Assembly: GCA_017302015.1 (NCBI GenBank)
Contig: JAFLEE010000001.1
Span: 62,001-126,000 of the forward strand
Length of the DNA stretch: 64,000 bases
Reading direction: 5' to 3'
DNA from: Spirochaetota bacterium
Lineage (GTDB): Bacteria > Spirochaetota > UBA12135 > COTS27 > JAFLEE01
Shown here piece by piece: positions 26,897-36,087 of this stretch. The notes under the pieces are model-generated. The model did no database searches. It was not told where the DNA came from and saw only the letters and a program-made list of their open reading frames with translations. The position numbers and the translations under genes were made by a program. The first letter of the stretch is position 1. The number at the start of each line of letters is the position of its first letter.

Positions 26897-29887
26897 ATGG
26901 AAAAGAAAGTGCCCGATCTCATCGTCTACGGCGGCGGCCTCGTCGGGGTCTTCGCGGCCCTCGAGGCCCACGCCCGTGGCCTCACGGTGGCCATCGTCGA
27001 GAAGCGCGTCTACCTCGGTCGGGAACTCGCCGCCCACAACCACACCTTCCTGGGCGCCGGCGGGGGCGATGACGACCTTCGCCGCTGCCCCGAAGCGTGG
27101 CGGGACCTTTTCTCCATCCGCGACCCGCGCGGCGAGATCCTCGTTCCCGAGGGCTTCCTCCGCCAAGAACTCCTGGCGCTCCTTGAGAAGCGCGCCATCC
27201 CCGTCTTCTTCGAAGCCGAAGCGGTGGGGGCCTCCATGGAAAACGGTGCCATCAGCGGCCTCCTCCTCGCCGCGCCGCCCGGAATCGTCTGGCTTCCCGG
27301 GGCGGGGGTCTTGGATGCCAGCGAATCCTCCTCCCTCCTGCGGCTCCTCTCGGATCGGCCCCACTTGGAATCGGGGAACCTGCGCCTCCACGCTTGCTTC
27401 GAATTGACCTTCCCCCGGGATGCCTCCCCGCTCCTCGGGAAATGCATGGAGGGCCTTCGGGAAGCCGAACGGGCCCTGGCGCTCGAACCCGAAAGCCTTC
27501 GGTCCCATGCGACCCTGCGGGGCGACACCCTCAATTTCGACTATGCGTTCCAAACCCGCCCATCGGGCGAGCGGTTCATCGCCCGAAGCGCCCTCGAGGC
27601 CAGTTCCCGGGAAAAAACCCACGCCATCGTCGCGTGGTTGCGCGCGCAGCTCCCCGAACTCGCCCATGGCAGCCTGTCCCACCTCGGCTTCGAGAGCCAG
27701 GTGACCCGCATCGGGGAAGCGCCCCTTGCGAGCCCGGTGCGCGGTCTCTCCGCCCTCCCCAGCCTGGGATGGGATTTTGATTTGGGCGATGTGGCGGCGC
27801 TCTCCAGGCAAATCCAGGAATGCCTTTCGAAGCACGAACCGAATAAAGGGGAGCGGGGCGGACCGGTGGGCGACCTCATGGGCCCGGGCTTTCGGGTGCC
27901 CGCCGCTCGGGCGAAGTGCGCCCTGCTCGAGGACGACGGCCTCGCCGCCCCGCTGTGGCGCGTCGACTTGGCCGGGGAATTGGACCCCGCCCGCACCCTG
28001 AAATCCGATGTCTGCATTGCGGGGGTCGGAGCCGGGGGCGGCATGGCCATGCTCTCCTGCGCCGAACAAGGGCTTTCGGTCACCGCCCTCGAAATCAACC
28101 GGGAGTTCGGGGGAACCCATGCCACCGGCCGGGTCGCGGGCTATTACCACGGCTACCAGGGCGGCGCCAGCGGCGGCCTCGCCCGGGAAACCCAGACCCT
28201 CATGGCGCCGGTGGCGGATCAAACCGGCACGGGCGGCATCGGCCACGCGGCCATCCTCCTCGCCAAGGCCCGCGCCCTCGGCGTGCGCATCCTCACCGGA
28301 ACCCGGGTCTGCGGGGCCGTGATGGAAGGGAAGCGCCTCGCCCGGGTGCTCGCCGCCAATGAAGACGGACTCTTCGCCGTGGAAGCGAGCGTTTCCATCG
28401 ACGCCACGGGAGATGCCGACCTCGCCGCCCATGCGGGGGCCTCCTACCAGGTGGGAGATCCCAAGGACGGGATGGTCCAGACCTACAGCATGTGGGGCGC
28501 CGAACTCTATCCCACGCCCAGCCACCTCGCGACGCGCTACCTCACGGATCCGGACCTCTTCCATCCCGATGTGTATTCCGAACGCCTGCGCGCCATCCGC
28601 CTCGCCCAGAAATCCAATTCGCCCTTCCACATCGCCGCCATGATCACCCCCAGGGAATCCCGGCGGATCAAGGGGGATGCCTCGCTGACGGTGGGGGACC
28701 TCCTCCGTGAAAGTTGCCCGAACGACGTGGTCGCCGTCGCCCACACCCCGGCCGATAGCCACGCCTACACCTCCTCCGATCTCGCGCGCATCGGGAGCAT
28801 CGGGGGAGGGAAACTCCTCAAGGTGCGCATCCCCTATGGGGTCTTCCTCCCCGAAGGCATCGAGGGGCTCCTCGTGGCCGCGAAGGCCTTCTCCGGGGAG
28901 CGCGACGCGACGAGTTTTTGCCGGATGAACGCGGACATCAAGAACGCAGGCTACGCCCTGGGCCTGGCCGCCGCCATGGCGATCCGGGGAGCCACCGATC
29001 TGCGGTCCATCGACGTGGGGAAACTCCAGGAAGAACTCAAGGCCCACGGCGTCCTTCCCGATTGGGCCTTCCAGGCGGGAACCCCCGAAGCCCCCGAAGT
29101 GCGGGTCGCGAAGCTCCTCTCCGACGGGCTCGGTGGTCTCGAAGGGGTCGTGCACCTGGAGGCCGAAGAAGCGCTTCCCTGCCTCGTCGCCGAGTGGAAA
29201 AGGCTTCCCGCAGCTACGGGTGGGGGGACCGGGAAAGAGCCCTTCGCCGACGCCAAGGCCCTCCTCGCCATGGCCCTCTGTTGGCACGGTTCCGACCTGG
29301 GCGCCGAACATCTTCGCGCGCTCCTCGCCCGGGCCGTCCAAGAGGGGCGCCACCTCACCGCGCCCCATCGCAGCATCAAGCGCCTTTTCGTCTCGTCGAC
29401 CCTGGCGGGGGAAGATGATTATTCCCTCGTCAATCGCCTACTCATTTGCGCGGGCCGAAGCGCTTCCGCCGTCGTGGTTCCCCCCCTCGCCCTCGCCGTT
29501 TCCCAAACCCCGGGGCCCGGCGATGCCATCCCGCTCTGCATGCCCTATGACCGCCTTCGCGGCGATATCGTCTCCGAACCCTTTTATGTGCGCCTCATGG
29601 CGATCGCGAGCTCGGTGGAGCGCCTGGCCGACCCGGCCCTCGCGACGGCGATGGAGGCCCTGCTTCGCCGAGAGGGGGTCACTGGATATGACACCCCCAT
29701 GGGTTCCCCCGAAACGCCGCGCTATATGCTCGCCCACCTGGAAATAAGCCTGGCCCGCTCGGCCGCCCGTTGCGGCAGCGCCTTTGGCCGGGAGATCCTA
29801 AGCCATTATGCGGCCGACACCCATGTCTTTTTCCGCCGCCATGCAAAAAATGAATTGGCGCGTGCGCCAAGCGCCGCGAATGCTTAA
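26897..29887 (+). CDS. Tandem FAD-dependent oxidoreductase (two FAD_oxidored-type units in one chain)
   Basis: The 996-residue cytoplasmic protein has two Rossmann FAD-binding starts. The first, DLIVYGGGLVGVFAALEAHARG, begins at residue 7; the second, SDVCIAGVGAGGGMAMLSCAEQG, begins near 370 and is followed by the GGTHATGRVAGYYHGY segment usual in FAD_oxidored (PF12831-type) proteins. The second unit continues through SIDATGDADLAAHAGA and the FAD-closing GVFLPEGIEGLLVAAKAFSGERDATSFCRM, then a helical C-terminal region. The first unit keeps the dinucleotide fold but lacks comparable closing motifs, so it may be structural. Family members are usually single-unit flavoproteins of unknown substrate near sugar genes. 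Possible roles are oxidation of a sugar or of a PocR-type ligand; this is inference. Confidence 0.8.
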   Translation: MEKKVPDLIVYGGGLVGVFAALEAHARGLTVAIVEKRVYLGRELAAHNHTFLGAGGGDDDLRRCPEAWRDLFSIRDPRGEILVPEGFLRQELLALLEKRAIPVFFEAEAVGASMENGAISGLLLAAPPGIVWLPGAGVLDASESSSLLRLLSDRPHLESGNLRLHACFELTFPRDASPLLGKCMEGLREAERALALEPESLRSHATLRGDTLNFDYAFQTRPSGERFIARSALEASSREKTHAIVAWLRAQLPELAHGSLSHLGFESQVTRIGEAPLASPVRGLSALPSLGWDFDLGDVAALSRQIQECLSKHEPNKGERGGPVGDLMGPGFRVPAARAKCALLEDDGLAAPLWRVDLAGELDPARTLKSDVCIAGVGAGGGMAMLSCAEQGLSVTALEINREFGGTHATGRVAGYYHGYQGGASGGLARETQTLMAPVADQTGTGGIGHAAILLAKARALGVRILTGTRVCGAVMEGKRLARVLAANEDGLFAVEASVSIDATGDADLAAHAGASYQVGDPKDGMVQTYSMWGAELYPTPSHLATRYLTDPDLFHPDVYSERLRAIRLAQKSNSPFHIAAMITPRESRRIKGDASLTVGDLLRESCPNDVVAVAHTPADSHAYTSSDLARIGSIGGGKLLKVRIPYGVFLPEGIEGLLVAAKAFSGERDATSFCRMNADIKNAGYALGLAAAMAIRGATDLRSIDVGKLQEELKAHGVLPDWAFQAGTPEAPEVRVAKLLSDGLGGLEGVVHLEAEEALPCLVAEWKRLPAATGGGTGKEPFADAKALLAMALCWHGSDLGAEHLRALLARAVQEGRHLTAPHRSIKRLFVSSTLAGEDDYSLVNRLLICAGRSASAVVVPPLALAVSQTPGPGDAIPLCMPYDRLRGDIVSEPFYVRLMAIASSVERLADPALATAMEALLRREGVTGYDTPMGSPETPRYMLAHLEISLARSAARCGSAFGREILSHYAADTHVFFRRHAKNELARAPSAANA

Positions 29888-29912
29888 ATGGTCTCGCCCA
29901 AGTCGGACCGAC

Positions 29913-29941
29913 TGGCCCCCGATGGGCTGGGACGATACGGT
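29913..29941 (+). promoter_or_regulatory. Candidate promoter of the beta-helix gene
   Basis: TGGCCC (29913-29918), 17-bp spacer, TACGGT (29936-29941). ATAGGAG precedes ATG 29981. Confidence 0.3.
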
Positions 29942-29980
29942 CGACCCCGAGCGTTATTTCCCCGTCGGATAGGAGTCTCC

Positions 29981-32824
29981 ATGATACCCGCCCGCCACCT
30001 TAGCTTTTCCATCCTCATCGGCTGCGCCGCGCTCCTGGCCGTTCCCGACAGGGCGAGGCGCGCGGCGGCCCTCCCCGAGCCCAAGCCCTCTAAAATCTTC
30101 TACGTTTCCCAAGACGGCCGGGATTCCTGGACGGGAGATCTTCCCTCGCCCCGAAGCGATTTGAAAGACGGCCCCTTTCGGACCCTGGAACGGGCCCAAA
30201 CGGCCGTGAGGCAGTGGAAGCGCTCGAAGGGACTTCCCCCCGGCGGGCTGGGGGTGGAGCTCCTGCCGGGCCTCTACGAACTATCGGCCACGCTCCAATT
30301 CAGCGGGGAGGACTCGGGCGCCCCCGGGACCCCGGTGGTGTGGCGGGGAAACCCGAAGGAGAAGCCGGTGCTCGTCGGCGGCAAGCGCATCCGGGGCTTC
30401 AAGCCTTTTCGAGACAAGATCCTCAAGGCCGATCTTTCCGCCGATTTTCCCCGCCCGGAATTCCGCCAACTCTTTTTCAACGGCAAGCGGCAGATCCTGG
30501 CGCGCTACCCCAATTTCGACGAAAAGAACCCCTATGGGGGCGGCTGGGCCTATGTGGCCGGCAGCATGTCCGACCGGGAGAAGCCCGACAGCAAACGCTC
30601 GTTCAAGTTCCGCGAAGAGGATAAGCGCGCCTGGGCGAAGCCCGAGGAGGGCGAGATCTTCATCTACCCCGGCCCCAATTACCGCAATAATATCCTCCCG
30701 ATCGAATCGGTCGATATCGCGAAGAACCTCTACAATCTCTCCCGCGACGCCGATTACGCCTTCCGCCCCGTCGACCGCTATTACGTGCGCAACCTCATGG
30801 AGGAACTCGACGCGCCGGGAGAATGGTACCTCGACGCCGCGGCCAAGGCCCTCTATTTCTGGCCCCCGACCGACATCGAATCGGGGGTGGTGCTGGCGCC
30901 CGTGCTCGACCGGCTCCTCGTGGCCGAAGGCGCCCGCGACATCCAATTCAGGGGATTCACCCTCGAATGCGCCGAAGACGCCGCGTTCCTCCTGACCAAT
31001 TGCGTGGATTGCCTCGTCGCCGGCCATGTCATCCGCAACGTGGTGGGCAAGCCCACGGGGATGGGCGCGGTCGTCGTCGTGGGGGGGAGCAATGTCGGCG
31101 TCGTCGGGAACGACCTCTCCGATATCGGGACGACGGCCATCCACCTCGCCGGGGGGGAGCGCCGCGACCTGATCCCGGCCTCCCATTTCGCCGAGAACAA
31201 TTATATCCACCATGTGGGCGTCGTCTACGCCCGGGGCGTCGGCCTCAATATCGACGGGGTCGGCCAGCGGGCCTCCCATAACCTCATCCACGATTGCCCC
31301 CGCTTCGCCCTCATCTTCTACGGCAACGACCACCGCATCGAATACAACCGACTGCGGCACATGAACCTCCAGACCGAAGATTCCGGGGCCACCTATTGCT
31401 GGGGCCGGGATTTCCTCACCGCCCGGGGCTGCCGCATCGCCTACAACCACATCAGCGATTCCCTTGGCTACGGGAAGAAACTCGATACCTGGGTCTCGCC
31501 CTATTACGCCTGGGGCATCTACCTCGACGACGATTGCTGCGGGGTCGACGTCGTCGGGAATATCGTCGTCAACGCCAACCGCGCGGGCATCCATTTCCAT
31601 AACGCCCGCGACATCGTCGCCTCCAATAACCTCTTCATCAATAACGGCCTCCACGACCTCGAGATGAGCGGCTGGACCGAGAGCCACCGCTTCTTCCGCA
31701 ACTTCGTGACCAATATGGACGCCACCTGGCGCGCCTTCGCCCACCTGCCGGCCTGGCAGAAGTACCGCGGCCTCGCCAAGGCGCCCCCCTCCGAAGCCGG
31801 GTTCATGGTCGACAACCTCATCGTCAAGAACATCTTCTATTCCACGAACGAGAAGGCCAACGTCTATTCGGTGCGCAATTTCTCCTGGGACCGCACGACC
31901 ATCGACTCCAACGTGGTCTGGCACCCCAACGGAATCCCCACCGTGCAGGGGGTCAAGACCGAGCCCGCCGAGCAATGGGCCGAGTGGCAACGCCTGGGCC
32001 TCGACCGCCACAGCGTGGTCGCCGACCCGCTCTTCACCGACGTCGCCCGGGGCGATTTCCGCCTGAAGCCCGGCTCGCCGGCCCTCGCCCTGGGCTTCCA
32101 GAATATTCCCCAAGATTTGATCGGGCCCTACGCCGACGCCCTTCGGGCTACCTGGCCCATCCGCGAAGCCGAGGGCGTGCGCGAGCATCCCATCTCCGGC
32201 ATCGACGCCCCGGTCCCGGTGAAGGCCGCGAAAGAGGCGGCCCGGGTGGATGTACCGAAGGCGCCCCCAGTGAGGGTCGACGGGCTCATCCCGGCGGGGG
32301 AATATCCCCGACGTTTTCCGCTAAAGGATACGCCTCGGCACGAACCCCCCGCGGGCGGGCCCTGCGAAGCCGCCATCAGCCACGATGGGGTGAACCTGAA
32401 TCTCGCCGTGAAGGTTCCGGTGCGCGACATGGAAAGACTCAAGAAGGGGGAGACTTGGGGAGAGGACGACGGGGTGGAAATCTGCCTCGCGGTGATCACC
32501 GAGGGCACGCCCATCAGCGAAGTCTTCGTGCTCCACGGCTTCTACGGGGGCAAGGCGGACGTCTCCGTGGAGGGCGCCTCCAATCCCCGGGCCGCCAAGG
32601 CCCTGGGAGCCGCCCTAAAGTTCGCCCCACGCCCCTACAATAATATCTGGGTCGGCGAGTTCTCGCTGCCGCTCTCCGCCCTCGGGGTCAATTATCGAAG
32701 CGGCCTGCGCCTGGCCTTCAACGCGGGCGTGCGGCGCAGCGAGAATCGGGAATGGATCGTCTGGGTGGGCACCGGCGGACCCACCCATGCGGTGGACCGG
32801 GCCGGGGTGATCGTGCTGGAATAA
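29981..32824 (+). CDS. Exported parallel beta-helix protein with C-terminal CBM9-like domain
   Basis: The 947-residue protein has a signal peptide (SILIGCAALLAVP, about 8-20). The opening FYVSQDGRDSWTGDLPSPR is typical of right-handed beta-helix proteins acting on polysaccharides. The middle (about 300-650) is full of short N-x-I/V repeats (NNYIHHVGVVYARGVGLNI, EYNRLRHM, NNLFINNGLHDLEMSG) forming parallel coils. A final part (about 755-947) with DGLIPAGEYPRRF, WGEDDGVEICL and FNAGVRRSENREWIVW looks like a CBM9/DOMON-type sugar-binding domain. Relatives include pectin-lyase-like and GH120/GH-like proteins; the catalytic type is not evident. The gene abuts the converging solute-binding gene with no bases between stop codons. 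Confidence 0.8.
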   Translation: MIPARHLSFSILIGCAALLAVPDRARRAAALPEPKPSKIFYVSQDGRDSWTGDLPSPRSDLKDGPFRTLERAQTAVRQWKRSKGLPPGGLGVELLPGLYELSATLQFSGEDSGAPGTPVVWRGNPKEKPVLVGGKRIRGFKPFRDKILKADLSADFPRPEFRQLFFNGKRQILARYPNFDEKNPYGGGWAYVAGSMSDREKPDSKRSFKFREEDKRAWAKPEEGEIFIYPGPNYRNNILPIESVDIAKNLYNLSRDADYAFRPVDRYYVRNLMEELDAPGEWYLDAAAKALYFWPPTDIESGVVLAPVLDRLLVAEGARDIQFRGFTLECAEDAAFLLTNCVDCLVAGHVIRNVVGKPTGMGAVVVVGGSNVGVVGNDLSDIGTTAIHLAGGERRDLIPASHFAENNYIHHVGVVYARGVGLNIDGVGQRASHNLIHDCPRFALIFYGNDHRIEYNRLRHMNLQTEDSGATYCWGRDFLTARGCRIAYNHISDSLGYGKKLDTWVSPYYAWGIYLDDDCCGVDVVGNIVVNANRAGIHFHNARDIVASNNLFINNGLHDLEMSGWTESHRFFRNFVTNMDATWRAFAHLPAWQKYRGLAKAPPSEAGFMVDNLIVKNIFYSTNEKANVYSVRNFSWDRTTIDSNVVWHPNGIPTVQGVKTEPAEQWAEWQRLGLDRHSVVADPLFTDVARGDFRLKPGSPALALGFQNIPQDLIGPYADALRATWPIREAEGVREHPISGIDAPVPVKAAKEAARVDVPKAPPVRVDGLIPAGEYPRRFPLKDTPRHEPPAGGPCEAAISHDGVNLNLAVKVPVRDMERLKKGETWGEDDGVEICLAVITEGTPISEVFVLHGFYGGKADVSVEGASNPRAAKALGAALKFAPRPYNNIWVGEFSLPLSALGVNYRSGLRLAFNAGVRRSENREWIVWVGTGGPTHAVDRAGVIVLE

Positions 32825-33655
32825 TCAGCGCCAATCCACCGTGTGGTAGCGCGCCAGGAGCCGGGCGAGTTCCCCGCTTTCGCGCATCGTCTCCATGGCC
32901 GCCGAGAGGATGGCGGCGTAGGCCCGCGACTGAGGGCGCGCCGGGGAAAAGGCCATGAAGATCGGCACGCGGCCGATCGCGCCGGCTTCTTGGAAGAGCC
33001 CGGCGCGGCCGGATTTCATCAGGAAATGCTCGATGACCAGGCGGTCGTCGAGATAGGCGTCGATGCGCCGGTTCTCGAGTTTCAACAGGTTCTGCCGGAG
33101 GGCGTCCATCCCCGCCACGATTTGGATGAGGTCGCCGTTTCCCTTGTTCTTTCGAACGTAGGCGTCAAAGTCCTCGGTGAAGAGGTAATCCTGGATGATC
33201 CCCACCCGCTTGCCCGCGAGGGAAGGAAGCCCCTCGTATCTCCACGGGTTCCCCTTGCGCGTATAGAAGACGTTCACGTTCATCGCCTGCTCGTTCTTCG
33301 GGAAGACGAAGTCGGGAACATTGGGGATCGATGCGCCGACGACCCCGTCGATTTCGCCCGATCGCGCGAGATCGATGGAGCACGACCAGGGCAGGTTCTG
33401 GTAATCGAGGCGGTGCCCCGCCTTCTGGAAAGCGTTGGACGCGATCTCGATGATGATCCCCGGCTGGGGCGAACCCGCGACCCCGTGGAACGGTTCCCAG
33501 ACGCCCGAGCGGATGCGAATCGTGTCGGCGCAGAGCCCGCCCCAGAGGAGGAGCGCCAAGGCGGACCAGGCGCGACTACGCCGGGCGCAGGAAAGGAAGC
33601 CCCCCCGGCTCGGGGCGGGTCGGCCCCCCTGATCGCTAGCACGCTTCCGCTTCAC
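32825..33655 (-). CDS. Solute-binding protein family 3-like periplasmic protein
   Basis: The 276-residue protein has a basic N-region and hydrophobic signal (SALALLLWGGLCA, about 31-43), followed by a type II periplasmic-binding fold. IRIRSGVWEPFHG opens lobe 1, GEIDGVVGASI follows, LAGKRVGIIQDYLF starts lobe 2 and RIDAYLDDRLVIEHFL closes it, as in amino-acid-type SBP_bac_3 proteins and their enzyme-linked relatives. No ABC components adjoin, so it may serve a distant transporter or a sensor. There is no ATG near the N-terminus. GTG 33655 fits: it lies 7 nt after the TAAACT of a good promoter and gives a normal signal peptide. TTG 33694 is the alternative. Confidence 0.75.
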   Translation of the reverse strand: MKRKRASDQGGRPAPSRGGFLSCARRSRAWSALALLLWGGLCADTIRIRSGVWEPFHGVAGSPQPGIIIEIASNAFQKAGHRLDYQNLPWSCSIDLARSGEIDGVVGASIPNVPDFVFPKNEQAMNVNVFYTRKGNPWRYEGLPSLAGKRVGIIQDYLFTEDFDAYVRKNKGNGDLIQIVAGMDALRQNLLKLENRRIDAYLDDRLVIEHFLMKSGRAGLFQEAGAIGRVPIFMAFSPARPQSRAYAAILSAAMETMRESGELARLLARYHTVDWR

Positions 33656-33662
33656 AGGAAAG

Positions 33663-33691
33663 AGTTTACTCCGCCTTGCCGTTGCGGGCAA
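33663..33691 (-). promoter_or_regulatory. Leaderless promoter of the SBP3-like gene
   Basis: Minus strand: TTGCCC (33691-33686), 17-bp spacer, TAAACT (33668-33663), 7 nt to GTG 33655. The same TAAACT box with a 6-nt gap occurs before the GH50-like gene. Confidence 0.5.
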
Positions 33692-33941
33692 CAATATTTA
33701 TGGAATCTACCTTCGCCCTACGTCGGGGCATGTCTTTTTTGTTTACGTATTTTGACCTAATAATGCCCATCGGCGCGCCAACCCGGGATTCCCGTCCTCC
33801 TTTCTCGCTTGTTCGGAAAAAAGTATCAGAGGCCTATTCTCAATCCCATTTCATGGCACAAAGGGTTCGCCGGTTAGGTCGCCAGGGGGTGTTTCTTCCC
33901 TCGCCCCCCGAAACCATGCGGCGATTCCAAGGAGGCTTCCC
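33692..33941 (+). other. AT-richer divergent intergenic region upstream of the DinB-like gene
   Basis: This is the rest of the 286-bp gap between the SBP3-like and DinB-like genes. It is richer in A/T than its surroundings. A stretch around 33735-33765 (…TTTTTTGTTTACG…TAATAAT) could supply a promoter, with TAATAA as -10 and a poor -35. CAAGGAGG before ATG 33942 is a strong ribosome-binding site. No small gene is convincing. Confidence 0.35.
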
Positions 33942-34451
33942 ATGGATTTGATCCCCATCTTCCGGTCCCAATATCTGGCGAGCCTCTCCATGCTGGAAGA
34001 ATGCCTGCGCCGTTGCCCGGAGACGCTTTGGGTGGATCCGGGGCCCAAGAACGCGTTCTGGCGTATCGCCTACCACGCCCTCCATTACACGAACCTCTAT
34101 CTCGCCGATTCCCTCGAGACCTTCGTGCCGTGGGTCGGCCAAAGGCCGAACTACCATTTCCTGGGACCCCTGCCGTGGTCGCCCCAAGAAATGCCGAAGA
34201 TCGGGGAACCCTACGACCCGCCGGCCCTCTTGGATTACCTCGAGTTTTGCCGCCGGGAGATCGAAGGCAGGATCGCGGGGATGGATTTTTCGTCGCCCTC
34301 CGGCTTCCATTGGCTTCCCTTCAACAAGGCCGAACTCCAGATCTACAATATCCGCCACCTCCAACACCACGCGGGCCAACTCGCCGATCGCCTTCGCGGG
34401 CGGGGCCTCGCGGTCCCTTGGATCGCCGCGGGCGGGCCGACGACGAGCTAA
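33942..34451 (+). CDS. DinB-superfamily metal-binding four-helix protein
   Basis: The 169-residue cytoplasmic protein has the DinB/YfiT four-helix pattern: an N-terminal helix (IFRSQYLASLSMLEECLRR), a His-bearing second helix (WRIAYHALHYTNLYL, His near 45/48) and a final helix with NIRHLQHHAGQLADRL supplying the remaining histidines. These usually hold a divalent metal and act as thiol-dependent transferases or hydrolases; the substrate is unknown. The start is fixed by CAAGGAGG 8 nt upstream. The sulfatase gene begins 170 bp downstream, and co-transcription is possible. Confidence 0.8.
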   Translation: MDLIPIFRSQYLASLSMLEECLRRCPETLWVDPGPKNAFWRIAYHALHYTNLYLADSLETFVPWVGQRPNYHFLGPLPWSPQEMPKIGEPYDPPALLDYLEFCRREIEGRIAGMDFSSPSGFHWLPFNKAELQIYNIRHLQHHAGQLADRLRGRGLAVPWIAAGGPTTS

Positions 34452-34621
34452 AGCCGCCCGCGACCGGGCCCGCGCGGAAGGAAGCCACCTCGGTTTCATC
34501 CCCAATACCTCTTCCGGATTCCGGCGGGCATATGACAATTTCATCCGCCGCGCCGTGGGCCGGAAAACCTCCGGTGGCGACGCGGATGGAAGCCGAAACT
34601 TCGGCTTACCGAGGAGCCCCC

Positions 34622-35971
34622 ATGGACGCCCAACGCCCCCCCGTCATCGTCTTCTTCACCGACCAGCAACGCTCCGACACGCTCGGCGCCCACGGCTGCC
34701 CCCTAGATCTCACCCCGAACCTCGACCGCCTCGCCCGGGAGAATACCCACCTCGAGCACACCTTCACCTGCCAGCCGGTGTGCGGGCCGGCCCGCGCCTC
34801 GCTCCAGACCGGGCGCTACGCCCACGCGGTGGGTTGCTACCGCAATGGCATCCCCCTCCCCCGGGATGCCAAGACCCTCGCCCACCATTTCGCCGCGGGG
34901 GGCTACCGCACGGCCTATATCGGCAAGTGGCACCTCGCCCCCGATGAGCAGCGCGGGGCGGTGCTTCCCGAGGACCGGGGTGGATACCAATCCTGGCTCG
35001 CATCGAACCTGCTAGAGTTCTCGAGCGACGCCTACCAAACCCGCCTCTGGGACGGAGACGGGAAGCCCCATGACCTGCCCGGCTACCGCGCCGACGCCAT
35101 CACCGACGCGGCCATCCGCTATGTCCACGAGAATAAGGACCAGCCCTTCTTCCTCTTCATCTCCTACATCGAACCGCACCACCAGAACCACCGCGACGAT
35201 TATCCGGCGCCGACGGGCTACGAGGAACGCTACGCCGGGCGCTACCTGCCGCCGGACCTCGCGGGGGGCGGGGGAACGGCGGCTCGCCATCTCCCCGGGT
35301 ATTTCGGGATGGTGAAGCGCCTGGACGAATGCCTCGGGCGGCTCCTCGATGCGCTTAGGAGCCTCGGCCTCGATGAGAAGGCCGTGCTCCTCTACACCAG
35401 CGACCACGGCAGCCATTTCAAGACGCGAAACGGCGAGTACAAGCGCTCGGCCCACGAGGCCTCCATCCGCGTCCCGGGGATCCTCGCGGGGGGGCCCTTC
35501 CGCCGCCGGGGGCGCCTCCCCGAGATGGCGAGCCTGGTGGATTTCCCCCCGACCCTCCTCGAGGCCGCCGGATTGCCGGTTCCCCCCGAGATGCAGGGCC
35601 GTTCGCTCATGCCGCTCTTGGACCGCAAGACCGAGGGGTGGCCGAAGGAAGCCTACCTCGAGATCAGCGAGTCCCAAGTCGGCCGGGCGATCCGGAGCGC
35701 CCGGTGGAAGTACGCCGTGCGGGCCCCCGGTCTGGAAGGCTGGAAAGTCGGCGAGTCTTCGACCTATACGGAGGACCTGCTCTACGACCTCCAGGCCGAC
35801 CCCTGGGAGCAGGAGAACCTCATCGGCATCGAGGCCTTCCGCGGGGTCGCCGATGAACTGAAGGCGCGGCTCCTGGCGCGGGCGCGGGAGGCCGGCGAGA
35901 CCTTCACCATCCTCGATGCTCCCGTGAGGCCCTCGGGGCAGCGGCGCACGCGGGTGGAGGAGGTCGGCTGA
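34622..35971 (+). CDS. Type I sulfatase (arylsulfatase family), no signal peptide
   Basis: The protein (449 residues) hydrolyses sulfate esters, probably on sulfated glycans or their oligosaccharides. The N-terminus has VIVFFTDQQRSDTLGAHGCP with the metal-binding Asp. The formylglycine site is C54 in CGPARASLQTGRY, fitting CxPxR. Next come YIGKWHLAP, HHQNHRDDYPAP, YTSDHGSHFKTRNGEYKRS with the second metal Asp-His, and a C-terminal LYDLQADPWEQENL typical of the family. Activation needs a formylglycine-generating enzyme not present in the window. No export signal is seen from ATG 34622 (GAGGAG upstream), and earlier in-frame ATGs do not add one, so it looks cytoplasmic, unlike many family members. 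Confidence 0.9.
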   Translation: MDAQRPPVIVFFTDQQRSDTLGAHGCPLDLTPNLDRLARENTHLEHTFTCQPVCGPARASLQTGRYAHAVGCYRNGIPLPRDAKTLAHHFAAGGYRTAYIGKWHLAPDEQRGAVLPEDRGGYQSWLASNLLEFSSDAYQTRLWDGDGKPHDLPGYRADAITDAAIRYVHENKDQPFFLFISYIEPHHQNHRDDYPAPTGYEERYAGRYLPPDLAGGGGTAARHLPGYFGMVKRLDECLGRLLDALRSLGLDEKAVLLYTSDHGSHFKTRNGEYKRSAHEASIRVPGILAGGPFRRRGRLPEMASLVDFPPTLLEAAGLPVPPEMQGRSLMPLLDRKTEGWPKEAYLEISESQVGRAIRSARWKYAVRAPGLEGWKVGESSTYTEDLLYDLQADPWEQENLIGIEAFRGVADELKARLLARAREAGETFTILDAPVRPSGQRRTRVEEVG

Positions 35972-36087
35972 TGGGGCGCGGATCGGATGGGAGCCCGAAT
36001 CCGACCCCTTCCAGATGGCGCCGATTCCCCGGCTTTGGATCCTGCCTACCCCCGGAAGCCTCGCGCTCCGGGAGCCGCTAAGGTACT

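Noticed and set aside
25925-29368. A 1147-codon minus-strand open frame running over the two-FAD oxidoreductase gene
   Set aside because: Only its end (25925-26746) is a real gene. The rest has Gly/Glu/Asp-rich shadow composition and mirrors the GC-rich third positions of the plus-strand gene.
30281-32188. A long minus-strand open frame opposite the beta-helix gene
   Set aside because: Low-complexity Val/Gly/Glu/Asp composition, no ribosome-binding site and no domain; an antisense shadow of GC-rich coding sequence.
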